Shown: positions 8,790-18,214, counted from the first letter of the stretch. The stretch: 64,000 nucleotides of DNA from an uncultured Ellagibacter sp. (GCF_934643285.1 NZ_CAKUBT010000007.1:21815-85814); one strand, 5' to 3'. Made by a program: numbers and translations. Notes: generated by a model not told the origin, from the sequence alone.

Positions 8790-9310
8790 TCCTCGCTTAT
8801 CGCGCACTGCACGACCACGCTTGAGCCCTCCCCCATAGGTACGCACGACACCATCGCCCACAGGCACACGCCCCCTTCCTTCACAAAGACCGAGCACCCC
8901 TCGATGCCCGTTTCCGATTCAACCCAACCTTTGCGCGCAAGCTCGCCCTCTATCTGCGAGAACTCGCTTTCCGCCGAATGTACGCACGAGAATCCGACGA
9001 CCCCGCCCCCGCCTGAAACCCGCACCGACTTAGCCCCGCCGAGCGAGAAGAGCTCTTTCTCGAACCATGAGGGCACCGCCTCGATTCCCGTTTGCTCGCC
9101 CGCGAGCGACACCGCAGCATCGCCGTCGCTCGAATCAGGGCCGCCCCCGAGCGCGATTTTCGCCTGGTCTCCCGCGTCTTCAGCCCAAAGCGCGCGGCCC
9201 ATCTTCGTCGCCGCACCCGCGACTTCGAGCCCGTCGTCGATCGCCATCGCGAGCACGATGACGACCGCGATCGAAAGCAAGGCGGCAAGCGCCCGATGCC
9301 CCTGCCCCAT
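8786..9310 (-). CDS. Tad-locus single-pass membrane protein, unknown
   Basis: 174 residues with one hydrophobic N-terminal helix (about 8-23) and a Ser/Gly-rich extracytoplasmic remainder containing three cysteines. The start codon overlaps the preceding stop (TGATG), so it is translated with the TadE-like gene. By position it is likely a minor pilus or pilus-assembly component, but no known domain is recognised. Confidence 0.65.
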   Translation of the reverse strand: MGQGHRALAALLSIAVVIVLAMAIDDGLEVAGAATKMGRALWAEDAGDQAKIALGGGPDSSDGDAAVSLAGEQTGIEAVPSWFEKELFSLGGAKSVRVSGGGGVVGFSCVHSAESEFSQIEGELARKGWVESETGIEGCSVFVKEGGVCLWAMVSCVPMGEGSSVVVQCAISED

Positions 9311-9774
9311 CAGAACAGCACCCCCGGCTTGTAGACATCCACCACCAACTCCGTCGAATGCTCCAACTGCGGAAGCGACACGCCGAAAACGGAGGACTTC
9401 AAGCCCATGCCGAAAAGCGTCGGAGTGAAGCGAAGGGTCGCACGGAAGCGCTTCTGCCCGAACGACTCGCTCGCCACCGAAACGCTTGCCTCCAGGTAGT
9501 CCTTGTCCGCAATGTCCATTCCCTCCTCGATCGCGCCAAGTGCAGCGGCGCAGCTTTGGTTCGAGTCCTCGCCATATGCCGGAGACGTCGCGAACACGCG
9601 CACCGCATTACGGGCAAGCCTGTCGAATGCGGCGCACTCCGAGAAGAAGAGCATCGCGTTCATCGCGATCACCGCAATAGCGACGAGCACCGGGATCATC
9701 ACGGCGAGCTCGACGGTCATCTGCCCGCGCTCGTCGCGCGAGCAGCCGAACCTTTCTTTTTGCAGCCCGCCCAT
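9310..9774 (-). CDS. TadE-like pseudopilin
   Basis: 154 residues from an ATG at 9774 that overlaps the upstream stop (TGATG); a GTG at 9783 is the alternative. The N-terminus has the TadE prepilin-like pattern: short basic leader ending in RGQ, then MTVELAVMIPVLVAIAVIAMNA as the hydrophobic helix with the conserved Glu. TadE/F proteins are processed minor pilins needed for Flp pilus assembly. One of three such genes here. Confidence 0.8.
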   Translation of the reverse strand: MGGLQKERFGCSRDERGQMTVELAVMIPVLVAIAVIAMNAMLFFSECAAFDRLARNAVRVFATSPAYGEDSNQSCAAALGAIEEGMDIADKDYLEASVSVASESFGQKRFRATLRFTPTLFGMGLKSSVFGVSLPQLEHSTELVVDVYKPGVLF

Positions 9775-11921
9775 CAGTGCCACACCCTCGTGCCGGTAAC
9801 GCTCGCAACAACCCCGCGGAGCGCATCCGCCGCCGCGCTCACCAACCCTCCCGTCGCCTGCCTCACCGAATCGGGTAGCGTGATGGTTATGGGAACCGAA
9901 CCACCGCCAAGCGGAAACTCTACTTGGACGATCTCGATTGCGCCGTCCGCACCCTCAAGGGCTCGAAGCGCTTCGTCTTCTACCTTCCCGACAAGAGAGT
10001 CAAACAAGCTTGCCGACGAGCCCGAAGTCGAGAGCACCCCATTGCGAATCACCTGATAGTTGGCAGAAAACGTACCCGAATCAGACGCGGCAACGTACCC
10101 CGTGCTCACAAGAACGGGTTTGAGCGCATCCAGTTTCGCGGGCGCAAACCCCGCCGCTTCGACGATGCTCGCAAGCTTGTCTGCCGCCCATATGCCCAAA
10201 CCGCTTGCGCTTGCGAGCGGCAACGAATCGAGCGAATGGCGAATCGCGTTGTCGATTGCTTCTTGCCCATCGCAGTAAGCGCGAAGGGCGCGCGACCACA
10301 CGTCGAGTGCAAACCTTGCAGCACCAACAGCCGCTCCTCCGTCTTCGGCCAGGCTGTCGAGGAGCGAGGAGACGACCGTGCGCCCCTCTTCGCTGTCCTC
10401 CTCGAGCAACGTTGCACCGGAAACGGCGGCTCTCGTCCCGAGCGAGGACGAACCCTCAACAAACGAGCTCGCGAAGCCAGTATCCGCAGGCGCCGCAACG
10501 AGGTTCACAACCATCGAGATGGCCCCCTTGTATCCAGGAGGCTTCGCATCGATGCGCATTCCTCCAATTTCAGAGAGCGCCTCCTTGCACTTTTCGAGCA
10601 GGCCGCCGGCTTTGCCCTTCACCTCCTTCGCCGTTTCATCCTGCTTTTCGCGAGCTGCCGTGTAATCCGCTGCAGCTCGTGCCACGGCGCCGTAGTGGTA
10701 CTCGAAGCCGTTCGAGATGGAGCTCGATGCGGCGGCTACCCTCCCAAGGCTCGAGGCGGTGAAGCGGCAGACGTCGCACACGGGGTAGTTTTCTGCCTCC
10801 ATCTGGGCGATCGAAGCCGTGCCCATACTAGGAGACGCATTCGGGCAACCTTCCCACGCATGAAGCGTCGTCGCACCCGATGAGTCCTTCCCAAGCGGGA
10901 ACACCAGGTCCGTATAGAGCCTTGTGGCCTTCATCTCCGCCGTATTCTTAGGGAGCAAAGGGAAGAAGGCGTCGAAGGAATCTCCCGTGTCGAGCACGAA
11001 CCCGCGCGACACCTCGGCAAGCGCGAAGCGGTAGAACACCTTGCGCAAGGCGGACTCGGCCTGCTCCTCTGTCGCCGAAGACTGGGGAGCCTCGTCTTCA
11101 AGGCGCGCCGAGTAATAGGCCTTCGCACGATCGAGGGCGACGGAGAACGACCACGCATCAACCGAGCGGAACAGCGGATTCGATGTTGGGGAAATGTTCG
11201 AAAGGGCCTCGGCGCGCTCGTACATGCAATACGCAGGCGCATCGCCGCAATCGCGCTTGAAGCCTTCCTCCTTTGTCGAGAAGGCCTCTTTTGCAGCCTC
11301 TTCCGCCTCTTCAGAAGCTTGTTTGAGCGACTCGGTGTCCTCGGACACAGCGTCAGCGGCATCGGAGAGCGCCTTCGACGACCCCACCTCGATCCGCTCC
11401 CCCTCTGCGGGGACGAGCATCGCTATACCGAGATAGCTCGCAGCCATGACACCGCCCGAGTTTGAGCTCGCCGTCGCATACGCGCTCGCCGCCGCAAGAA
11501 ACGGCAGGGCCTCCTGGAGGGCATTGAGCCCCGACGCGGCACGCTCGGCGAAGGCGTTCCTCGACTGAAGCACCTTCGTCCCCAGGTTCACCAGCTCGAT
11601 CCCCAGATCTGCTGCAGGTGGAGCGCAGAGCGCAACGACGCCCAAGCCGAACATCGCGGCGCTCGTCAGCGAAAGGGAGAGCACGACGGCGTCGCACACG
11701 CGAACGGCGATCATGAACTCTGCAACCTCGCCCTCCGCCGCAAGAACGCACGCGTCGGCGACGTCCTGTATGTCCGCAGAGGCCGAAGAGACCCGATACA
11801 CCTGGGCCGCCGAGAACACGAGGGACAACGTGACCAAGAGGGCAATCGCCATGCCAAGCGTCGAGAATCCCCCATCGTCATCCCAGAAGGCACCGCGCCC
11901 GCCCTTGAGCCTAAGCCTCAT
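9774..11921 (-). CDS. Large TadG-like pilus-associated protein
   Basis: 715 residues from the ATG at 11921, which overlaps the preceding gene by 11 bp. The N-terminus shows a TadG/TadE-type membrane helix (FSTLGMAIALLVTLSLVFSA) followed by SSASADIQDVADACVLAAEG, which resembles the putative Flp pilus-assembly TadG N-terminal region. A second hydrophobic segment lies near 120-150. The rest is Ala/Ser/Glu-rich, with a predicted coiled coil around 190-230 and several cysteines, probably outside the cell. The size fits a pilus-tip or anchoring component; that role is inference. Confidence 0.72.
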   Translation of the reverse strand: MRLRLKGGRGAFWDDDGGFSTLGMAIALLVTLSLVFSAAQVYRVSSASADIQDVADACVLAAEGEVAEFMIAVRVCDAVVLSLSLTSAAMFGLGVVALCAPPAADLGIELVNLGTKVLQSRNAFAERAASGLNALQEALPFLAAASAYATASSNSGGVMAASYLGIAMLVPAEGERIEVGSSKALSDAADAVSEDTESLKQASEEAEEAAKEAFSTKEEGFKRDCGDAPAYCMYERAEALSNISPTSNPLFRSVDAWSFSVALDRAKAYYSARLEDEAPQSSATEEQAESALRKVFYRFALAEVSRGFVLDTGDSFDAFFPLLPKNTAEMKATRLYTDLVFPLGKDSSGATTLHAWEGCPNASPSMGTASIAQMEAENYPVCDVCRFTASSLGRVAAASSSISNGFEYHYGAVARAAADYTAAREKQDETAKEVKGKAGGLLEKCKEALSEIGGMRIDAKPPGYKGAISMVVNLVAAPADTGFASSFVEGSSSLGTRAAVSGATLLEEDSEEGRTVVSSLLDSLAEDGGAAVGAARFALDVWSRALRAYCDGQEAIDNAIRHSLDSLPLASASGLGIWAADKLASIVEAAGFAPAKLDALKPVLVSTGYVAASDSGTFSANYQVIRNGVLSTSGSSASLFDSLVGKVEDEALRALEGADGAIEIVQVEFPLGGGSVPITITLPDSVRQATGGLVSAAADALRGVVASVTGTRVWH

Positions 11922-12423
11922 CAACCCACGCTCCAATCCATTCAGAGGGCGACCTTCCCGCCGCAGCATCAGCCACCCAAGTCGGCTGCACAGGCGCCGA
12001 CGCCTCGACGGATACTTCGAAGTCCTCGCCATCGTTGACTACCCCCAAAAGACGGGCCCCCACCCCGATAAGCGGCAGCGGCCTTGCCTTCGTCGCAATG
12101 CGCACGCGAACCGTATCGCTCGCTTCGCCGCCCTCAAGCTCCACCTCCCACGTGCAACCTCCCTGGTGAACGTGAAAGCAATCCTGCTCAGGCACCGCGC
12201 CCAGCCGCCTGAGCGCGAACGCCCTGCACACCCCCGAAGGGTCCCCCTCAGGAGTCGTCGCAAGCAGACGACAGGTTTCCGCGGCGGCGTGCTGCATGAC
12301 GATGCGGTCGTAGAGCAAGATGCCCGGCTGCACGAGCAGTATCACCAACGCCAGCGCGACAGGAAGCGCAAACGCCGCCTCCACGGTTGCCTGACCAGCA
12401 TCTTCGCGAAATACCTTGCAAAC
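11911..12423 (-). CDS. TadE-like pseudopilin with no obvious start codon
   Basis: The reading frame carries a clear TadE signature (EDAGQATVEAAFALPVALAL, then LLVQPGILLYDRIVMQHAAAE) and continues to a stop at 11911, about 165 residues. Between the upstream pilin stop (12423-12425) and this motif I find no in-frame ATG, GTG or TTG; the first in-frame GTG would remove the processing motif. The frame is open further upstream only as a shadow of the pilin gene. The left end given is certain; the right end is where the frame emerges from the pilin gene. A rare start codon, frameshifting or a sequence error could explain it. Confidence 0.6.
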   Translation of the reverse strand, partial: VCKVFREDAGQATVEAAFALPVALALVILLVQPGILLYDRIVMQHAAAETCRLLATTPEGDPSGVCRAFALRRLGAVPEQDCFHVHQGGCTWEVELEGGEASDTVRVRIATKARPLPLIGVGARLLGVVNDGEDFEVSVEASAPVQPTWVADAAAGRSPSEWIGAWVDEA

Positions 12424-12665
12424 TAGAACGCGAACACGTCCGCCACCGACCCTAAAGCCGCGAGCTGCAGGTGATGGGAAGCCGACATGAGCGCATGCTC
12501 CACGAACAGCCCTTCCCCCATCGCCTTGGCAAGCATGCCCAGCGCCATAATTGCGCACAGCACGCCGACGAGCACGACAGCGTATTCCACCGTGCCCTGC
12601 CCCCGCTCCGATCGCATCTTGTCGGCGAGGGGCGCGAGGTCGGCCCTCGCCCTCGGGGCCGTCAC
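12423..12665 (-). CDS. Flp-type pilin-like protein 2
   Basis: 80 residues if it starts at the GTG that overlaps the previous stop (GTGA at 12662-12665), or 64 from the ATG at 12617. The class IVb prepilin motif is GQGTVEYAVVLVGV, followed by a hydrophobic helix and a short C-terminal region. Glu at +5 of the cleaved product is conserved. It follows the first Flp pilin directly, so it may be a minor pilin or a second major pilin. Confidence 0.78.
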   Translation of the reverse strand: MTAPRARADLAPLADKMRSERGQGTVEYAVVLVGVLCAIMALGMLAKAMGEGLFVEHALMSASHHLQLAALGSVADVFAF

Positions 12666-12883
12666 AGCCCGTTGATACCGTTTGCGATCGCATCCCAAAG
12701 CTCCTGGATTTTCGGCCGGAACAAGGTTATGGCGACTATCGCGATCACGACGAGCACGCCGACGAGAATCGCGTACTCGGTCGTCCCCTGCCCCTTCTCG
12801 CAGGCAAGCTTCGCCTTCGCCGCGCACCATGCGCCTATCGCACGTTGGCCGATTTCGGCGCGCACCCTTCTCATGAACATCAT
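12662..12883 (-). CDS. flp: Flp-type major pilin candidate
   Basis: 73 residues: an unusually long basic leader with two cysteines (to about residue 30), the cleavage/assembly motif KGQGTTEYAILVGV, a hydrophobic helix, and a short polar end, as in Flp/Fap pilins. In many tad loci flp is first; here it is in the middle, after tadC. AAAGGTGG lies upstream. No prepilin peptidase (TadV/CpaA) is encoded in the window, so it must be supplied from elsewhere. Confidence 0.85.
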   Translation of the reverse strand: MMFMRRVRAEIGQRAIGAWCAAKAKLACEKGQGTTEYAILVGVLVVIAIVAITLFRPKIQELWDAIANGINGL

Positions 12884-12903
12884 CCTGCATCCACCTTTCC
12901 TTT

Positions 12904-13833
12904 CTAAAACCCGCCGACCAGCTCAAGCAGCATCGGCCCTAACACCAAGATGAGCATCGCGGGGAGCATGAGCGTCCCCGTCAGGACCATCATCTTTACC
13001 GGCGCCTTCGCGACCTGCTCCTGCTTGAGCGCGCGATACGACGCCCTCGCTTCGCGCGCCGTCGCCTCAAGCCCCTCAGCAAGCGAGGAGCCGTAGCGCA
13101 AAGATCGGATCACGGACTCGATCGCCCGCGCGAAAAGCGCCGAATCGTAGGTTTCGGCGACACCGCGAAGCGCGTCGTCCCGGCGAGCCAGCCCTAAAGC
13201 CCATTGCTGATGAGCGGATGCCAAGGAGCGGGAAAGCAGCGTGTCGAAATGGTCCAGATACACGTCAAGGCTCCTATCGAACGACAAGCCGCTCCTCAAA
13301 CCGAGCGAGACCACCTCGAGCATTTCGGGAAGATGCCGCTCAAGCTCTTCTGCCCGCGCCTTCCTTCTTTTCTCAAGCGCCCTTTTCGGGGCCGACCAGC
13401 CCCACAGCCCGCCCGCCGCCGCAAGCAGAACGGCAAGCTCCGAGGAAAGCGAACACCCGAGAAGAGCACCTGCGGCGGCTGCGTAGAGCGTCAAGCGAAG
13501 CCGCGCGTCACAAAACCCAGCGATCGATGCTGACGAGGCCAACCCCGCCTGTCGAATTACCTGGGCAAGGGCCTCTTCCCGTCGTGGGGAAACCGGGCGG
13601 GCAGACCGCTTCTTCGCAACGCGGCTTCGCGCCTCGACAAATGAGATCACCCCGTCCGAGATGCCCTTGCCCTCGCGAGAGGCAGCCGTCCCTTCCCCCG
13701 AGAGGGAAGCACGGCGCCTCGCTGCGGCTCGGCTTTTCTCGCGCGCTCGAACGGCCTCGACAGACGCGACGAGCCCCGCGCCGAAAGCCCCGACACCCGC
13801 AAGCACCGCGACGACACCGCTTTCCGCAACCAT
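12904..13833 (-). CDS. tadC: Tad pilus inner-membrane platform protein TadC
   Basis: 309 residues from the ATG at 13833, which overlaps the tadB stop (TGATG). It has the T2SSF domain in the second half: ELERHLPEMLEVVSLGLRSG, then LGLARRDDALRGVAETYD, and a closing membrane segment PVKMMVLTGTLMLPAMLILV. With TadB it forms the membrane platform on which the CpaF ATPase drives pilus assembly. Some annotations merge a longer out-of-frame extension upstream; the sequence supports only this start. Confidence 0.88.
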   Translation of the reverse strand: MVAESGVVAVLAGVGAFGAGLVASVEAVRAREKSRAAARRRASLSGEGTAASREGKGISDGVISFVEARSRVAKKRSARPVSPRREEALAQVIRQAGLASSASIAGFCDARLRLTLYAAAAGALLGCSLSSELAVLLAAAGGLWGWSAPKRALEKRRKARAEELERHLPEMLEVVSLGLRSGLSFDRSLDVYLDHFDTLLSRSLASAHQQWALGLARRDDALRGVAETYDSALFARAIESVIRSLRYGSSLAEGLEATAREARASYRALKQEQVAKAPVKMMVLTGTLMLPAMLILVLGPMLLELVGGF

Positions 13834-14810
13834 CACTCCACCTCGACTTTCAACATATGGCGCACGGACACGATGCCCGCGACTTGCATGGCAACGGCGA
13901 TGCACAGAAGCGCCATCCCCGCGAAGCTCGAGAAGAAAGGGCCGAGGAAGTCTTCGCTCACCAGCGAGAACAACGCGACAAGGACAATCGGCATCACGCT
14001 GACGATGCGGGCCGAAAGCTTTGCCTGGGCGGTCTGGACGCGAAGCGAGCGTGTGAGCTCGAGCTCGCCCTCGACAGTCTCCCGCGCGGCGTCGAGCACG
14101 CGCTCCATGCTCCCCCCCGTTTGATGCTGCACGTCGAGCGCAACGGAAACGAAGGCGAGCTCGGGGACCGAGTTCCTCCCCTGGAAAACCGAGAGCGCCT
14201 CGCGCGTGCTGCCGCCCGTCTCGAGAAGGTGAGCTGCGCGCTGGAACAGTACCCCAACAGAGCCTTTCGTAGCAGCCCCGACCTGCTGCATCGTCTGGAG
14301 AAGCGACTGCCCCGACCGAAAGCACACCGCCATCGAGCGCAATGCGTCGGGAACGGCCTCGCGCATACGCTCGCGCCGCTTGTCCTCCGAGCTCTTCGCG
14401 CAAACCGCGCACGCCGCCGCAACGCAGAAGGCGAGGGCCACGCCGCATATCGGAGCTGCGGTGAGCGCAGCTCCGCCCACTCCGACGACGAGCATCGCGA
14501 CGAGGACGAGCGACAGCACCGATTCCTCGGTTGCCGCAAACCCCCGCCCCTCTGCGGCAGCAAGAACGTTCTCGCCCGTCGCGCGCACCTTCGCGCTCCT
14601 TAGCGCAAGCCGCGCAGCAGGACGCATGATTCCCACCCCGTTGCGAACAAGCCACGAGAACCAACCCGATTTGCCCCTTTCGGACCCGATCGAGTATGCG
14701 GCGGCACGTGGCCTTTTGCCGAGCACTCCCAAAATGGCATGCATCAAGAAGAGAGCACAGCCAAACGCCGCCAAAACCGCTACAGAGCGCAAAGCGAGGC
14801 TTCCCTCCAT
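13833..14810 (-). CDS. tadB: Tad pilus inner-membrane platform protein TadB
   Basis: 325 residues from the ATG at 14810, chosen because AGGAGG sits six bases upstream; it overlaps the end of cpaF by 31 bp. N-terminal helix, cytoplasmic T2SSF domain (REAVPDALRSMAVCFRSGQS, then ELAFVSVALDVQHQTGGSM), and two C-terminal helices. It pairs with TadC in the assembly platform. Confidence 0.88.
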   Translation of the reverse strand: MEGSLALRSVAVLAAFGCALFLMHAILGVLGKRPRAAAYSIGSERGKSGWFSWLVRNGVGIMRPAARLALRSAKVRATGENVLAAAEGRGFAATEESVLSLVLVAMLVVGVGGAALTAAPICGVALAFCVAAACAVCAKSSEDKRRERMREAVPDALRSMAVCFRSGQSLLQTMQQVGAATKGSVGVLFQRAAHLLETGGSTREALSVFQGRNSVPELAFVSVALDVQHQTGGSMERVLDAARETVEGELELTRSLRVQTAQAKLSARIVSVMPIVLVALFSLVSEDFLGPFFSSFAGMALLCIAVAMQVAGIVSVRHMLKVEVE

Positions 14811-16105
14811 GAGCACACCTCCTCGTCGGTTGCAATTCTCCTCTTCACCAAGTCACCCACCCACTCAGGCGCAGCGAGCCATGTGCCCTCCTCGCCGCAG
14901 ATATCCCGCCGGTATATCGGCTCGACTGCGCAGCCCCTGCCGCCCTCTCCTGGGGAAATGACCGCAATTTGGGACACCATTCGCGAGCCATCGGCACCGC
15001 GGGCCGTCTGGACGATAAGGTCGAAAGCGCTCGCAACCTGCGACTCGATGACGTCGACGGGCAAATCGGCAACGAAGCGCACCATGGTCACCAAGCGAGA
15101 AATCGCCTCCTTCGGGGAGTTCGCATGAAGCGTTGTAAGCGACCCTTCATGCCCCGTGTTCATGGCGGAAAGCATGTCGAGCGCCTCGCCGCCGCGGCAT
15201 TCGCCCACGATGATGCGGTCGGGGCGCATGCGCAGCGCGTTCGCGACCAGATCGCGGATAGTGACTTCCCCCACCCCTTCCGCATTGCGCGGACGAGCCT
15301 CTAAGCGCACGACATGAGGATGTTCCAAAAAGCGCAGCTCGGCGGAGTCTTCTATCGTGATAATCCTCTCATCAGGGGGAACATGGCAAGAAAGGGCATT
15401 AAGCAGCGTCGTCTTGCCACTTCCCGTTCCGCCGGAAACAGCGATGCTCTTGCGAGCTCGAACAGCCCAGATGAGCAAGCGCCGCACGCTCCGCTCCACA
15501 GAGCCGCTCTCCACCATGTCCTGCAAGGTGATGACCCTCGAGGAGAATGTTCGGATCGTGAGCATCGGGCCATCGAGCGCAAGAGGAGGCACGATGGCGT
15601 TCACGCGATGCCCCTGCGCAAGGCGGGCGTTCACCATAGGCGACGACTCGTCGATTCGCCTGCCGAGCGGGCCGATGATGCGGTCGATGAGCATCCTCAC
15701 CTCGTCATCGCTTGCAAAGCAAAACTCGCTTCGATGCAAGACGCCTTCGCGCTCGTAGAACAGGGAGCGCGAACCGTTCACCATGATCTCGGTTATCGAC
15801 TCGTCGGCAAGAAACGCCTCGAGAGGCCCGAAGCCCAGCATGGAATCAATCAGAGTGTCGGCGAGCGCTTCCTGCTCCGCAAGGCCAGTATCGAAGCGGC
15901 CGCTTCCCTCGAACGCTGCCCGGCAAACCGCTCGGATCTCGTTGCGCGCCCGCTCGGGATTGCCCTTGGCAAGCGAGGCGATATCGTCAGCGGGAAGCTG
16001 CTCGCGAACCCGCCCCTTCAACCACTCGAGCATTTCATCGCGAGTCGCCCGAGAAACGGCAGGAGTTTCATTTCCCGCCGCCCGAACGCGATCGAGGAGC
16101 GTCAT
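14780..16105 (-). CDS. cpaF: Tad/Flp pilus assembly ATPase CpaF (TadA)
   Basis: 441 residues. A secretion-ATPase N-domain (FGPLEAFLADESITEIMVNG) is followed by Walker A SGGTGSGKTTLLNAL, the IEDSAELRF Asp box, Walker B-like RPDRIIVGECRGGEALDML, and a His box (MNTGHEGSLTTLHANS). It hydrolyses ATP to power pilin assembly at the cytoplasmic membrane. The start codon overlaps the cpaE stop (ATGA). Confidence 0.95.
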   Translation of the reverse strand: MTLLDRVRAAGNETPAVSRATRDEMLEWLKGRVREQLPADDIASLAKGNPERARNEIRAVCRAAFEGSGRFDTGLAEQEALADTLIDSMLGFGPLEAFLADESITEIMVNGSRSLFYEREGVLHRSEFCFASDDEVRMLIDRIIGPLGRRIDESSPMVNARLAQGHRVNAIVPPLALDGPMLTIRTFSSRVITLQDMVESGSVERSVRRLLIWAVRARKSIAVSGGTGSGKTTLLNALSCHVPPDERIITIEDSAELRFLEHPHVVRLEARPRNAEGVGEVTIRDLVANALRMRPDRIIVGECRGGEALDMLSAMNTGHEGSLTTLHANSPKEAISRLVTMVRFVADLPVDVIESQVASAFDLIVQTARGADGSRMVSQIAVISPGEGGRGCAVEPIYRRDICGEEGTWLAAPEWVGDLVKRRIATDEEVCSWREASLCAL

Positions 16106-17370
16106 GGGAGCACCCCCTCTCGGCGAGCACGTCTGAAGGAGAATAGCCCGCGCGATAGCGCCTCGGATTCTTCGGATGAAGCCAATGAGCCCGCAGCCTC
16201 CCCGGCCACCTCGCCCATAAGCTCCCTCACGCTTAGCGCGAAGGGATTGCGCGAGGAAACCAAATCGTAAGCAAGCCCTGTACCGAGCGCCTGCTCGACT
16301 TCCACTCCGCCATCTTTAAGTTCGGCAGCATGCGCACCCTGCATCGCGCACGACACATCGATTGACGAGAACAGCGAACGCTTCGAGCAGCGATTTGCGA
16401 CGAATAGGAAGGGTCTTGCCGCAATTCCGCAACGAGCGCACAGCTCGACCGCATGCTTGCATGCCCGAAGAGACGATGCCCTCTGATCGACGAGGAACAG
16501 CGCCCGAGAAGATCGCTCGAGAAGCACCGCATGCTGCTCTCCCCAGTTTGCGCCCGTGTTTGCAACGATCGCGTCGAAGTGAGCCATTGCCGAATCGAGC
16601 AGCGCAGGCAATTCGTGCACTATCGTTTCGGATTGCTCGAGCCTTCTCGGTGCAGCGATAAGGCAGAGCCCTTGCTCGTCGCGCGGCAAATCGGACAGGG
16701 GAACAGCGCCGGAAAGCACCTCGTCAATCCCGTAAGCACGCTTGGCCCCGAGCAGTTCGCGCATATCCCCGAATTGGAAGTCGCAATCGAGAAGCAGCGT
16801 CTTGATTCCCGCCGAAGCTAACGTCGCCGCCGCAACCGCAGATACCGCACTCTTACCCGCGCCGCCGCTTCCACTGACGACGGTAATCAGAGTAGCTCGC
16901 TTTTCACCTGATGAAACGACAGGTTTTGGCAAAACCGAGCCCGTGCAGGGAACCGCGCAGGGACCAGTCTCCCTTTTGGAATCGCGCGAGCCCGAAGCTA
17001 GCGCACGGACCTGCCGCTTGCGCGCCGCATAACGTTCAGCAAGCACCTGGTGAGTCATTGTCTCATCTATTCCCGCCGCCTTCGTCCGACTATGAAGCGA
17101 GCCGGACGGCTGCGAACAGAGCATCGACACGCGACGCCTTGGATTGTCGCGCTTCACCGCCGCAGCCAAGTTAATCGGCTCGACGTCGGGGCAAGAGACC
17201 ACCCATATTTCCTCAATCGAGGCGCTTTTCGCGGCCAAGTCCCGCGCTTCCCGAGCCGTCGTACGAACCGCAAGCCATGGCTGCTCGAGCAGATTCTCCT
17301 CCCGAAGGCCGATAAGCTCGGGGTGACGTGCGCTCTCCTCGTCGGCGCACAACAAAACCTTAGCGTTCAT
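16102..17370 (-). CDS. cpaE: CpaE/TadZ-type pilus localisation ATPase
   Basis: 422 residues from the ATG at 17370; overlaps cpaB by 11 bp. An N-terminal receiver-like domain (VLLCADEES, EEIWVVSCPD) precedes a MinD/ParA-like ATPase with a modified Walker A (VSGSGGAGKSAVSAVAAATL, lacking the usual leading Lys) and LLLDCDFQFGDMRELLG. CpaE/TadZ proteins place the Tad machine in the cell. Followed immediately by cpaF. Confidence 0.87.
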   Translation of the reverse strand: MNAKVLLCADEESARHPELIGLREENLLEQPWLAVRTTAREARDLAAKSASIEEIWVVSCPDVEPINLAAAVKRDNPRRRVSMLCSQPSGSLHSRTKAAGIDETMTHQVLAERYAARKRQVRALASGSRDSKRETGPCAVPCTGSVLPKPVVSSGEKRATLITVVSGSGGAGKSAVSAVAAATLASAGIKTLLLDCDFQFGDMRELLGAKRAYGIDEVLSGAVPLSDLPRDEQGLCLIAAPRRLEQSETIVHELPALLDSAMAHFDAIVANTGANWGEQHAVLLERSSRALFLVDQRASSLRACKHAVELCARCGIAARPFLFVANRCSKRSLFSSIDVSCAMQGAHAAELKDGGVEVEQALGTGLAYDLVSSRNPFALSVRELMGEVAGEAAGSLASSEESEALSRGLFSFRRARREGVLP

Positions 17371-18214
17371 GGGAAGCCCCTTCTCCAGAGTCGAGGTCGG
17401 AAGCAGGCGCCGGCAAGGCGCCCTCAGCCTGTGATGCGTCAGCAGCCGCGGACCGATCGTCAGGTTGCGAAACCTGAGACGAACCCGAATCAAACGCCAC
17501 ATCCGACCTCCGTTGGACACTCGACCCTTTCTGACCCTCGTTCGCATCGAGAGACATCGACACCGTCGGCTCGGGAACGTCTTCGCCAGGAAGGGTGAAA
17601 TACAGCTCCGATCCCTGCGCAACCGATACGATTTCCTGAACATTCGCAGGGTCGAGCGCAAGCGTTACCCATGAAACGGAATCGGCCCCCGATTTCGACG
17701 AAGAGCTCGCATTCGTTGCAAGCACCAAAACGCTATGGGCGATGAGCGTCGTTCCCGCCGAGCCCGTCGCGTACACGTCGACGAACATACCTGGGCGAAG
17801 CGCGCCCCCGACCGTTTGCACATCGCGCGCAGGAACGCTGACGGCGGTCAGCTCGCCGGGAACCTCGATGGAAGATGACGACTCCTCGAACCGCCTTGAG
17901 GTCAGCACCTCGCCTTTCAGCACCGTTGAGGTCACCTGCTTGCCAAGGACGTCGCCATCCTGCGTAAGGGGGTCTTCGGGCAGAAGCGCCGTGACCCACA
18001 TCCGCTTCTCGAAAGAAGAGGCATCGACCACTTCGCCAGCTGCGATGTCCCTTTTCGCCACACACACCTCGACTTGCTCGCCGCCAAAACGCTCGAGCGC
18101 CTCGGCGCGCGCCGCATCGACCTGCGCACCCGCATCCTGCAGGTACATAAACACGCAGACGGCGCATAACACGCCGCATGCGATGCCGATGATCCACGAT
18201 TTCGTTCGTCTCAT
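17360..18214 (-). CDS. cpaB: CpaB/RcpC pilus assembly protein with SAF domain
   Basis: 284 residues from the ATG at 18214 (GGAGG five bases upstream). One N-terminal transmembrane helix, then a SAF domain (VCVAKRDIAAGEVVDASSFEKR) and the RcpC/CpaB domain (ELTAVSVPARDVQTVGGALRPG, MFVDVYATG). The last ~50 residues are Ser/Asp-rich and probably disordered. It is the first gene of the operon that runs to 8092; all later genes overlap or nearly touch. In diderms CpaB works with the secretin, which is absent here. Confidence 0.88.
   Translation of the reverse strand: MRRTKSWIIGIACGVLCAVCVFMYLQDAGAQVDAARAEALERFGGEQVEVCVAKRDIAAGEVVDASSFEKRMWVTALLPEDPLTQDGDVLGKQVTSTVLKGEVLTSRRFEESSSSIEVPGELTAVSVPARDVQTVGGALRPGMFVDVYATGSAGTTLIAHSVLVLATNASSSSKSGADSVSWVTLALDPANVQEIVSVAQGSELYFTLPGEDVPEPTVSMSLDANEGQKGSSVQRRSDVAFDSGSSQVSQPDDRSAAADASQAEGALPAPASDLDSGEGASHER

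Noticed and set aside
12904..14835. 643-codon frame covering tadC and more
   Set aside because: Only the part after 13833 is TadC; the rest is an out-of-frame shadow of tadB.
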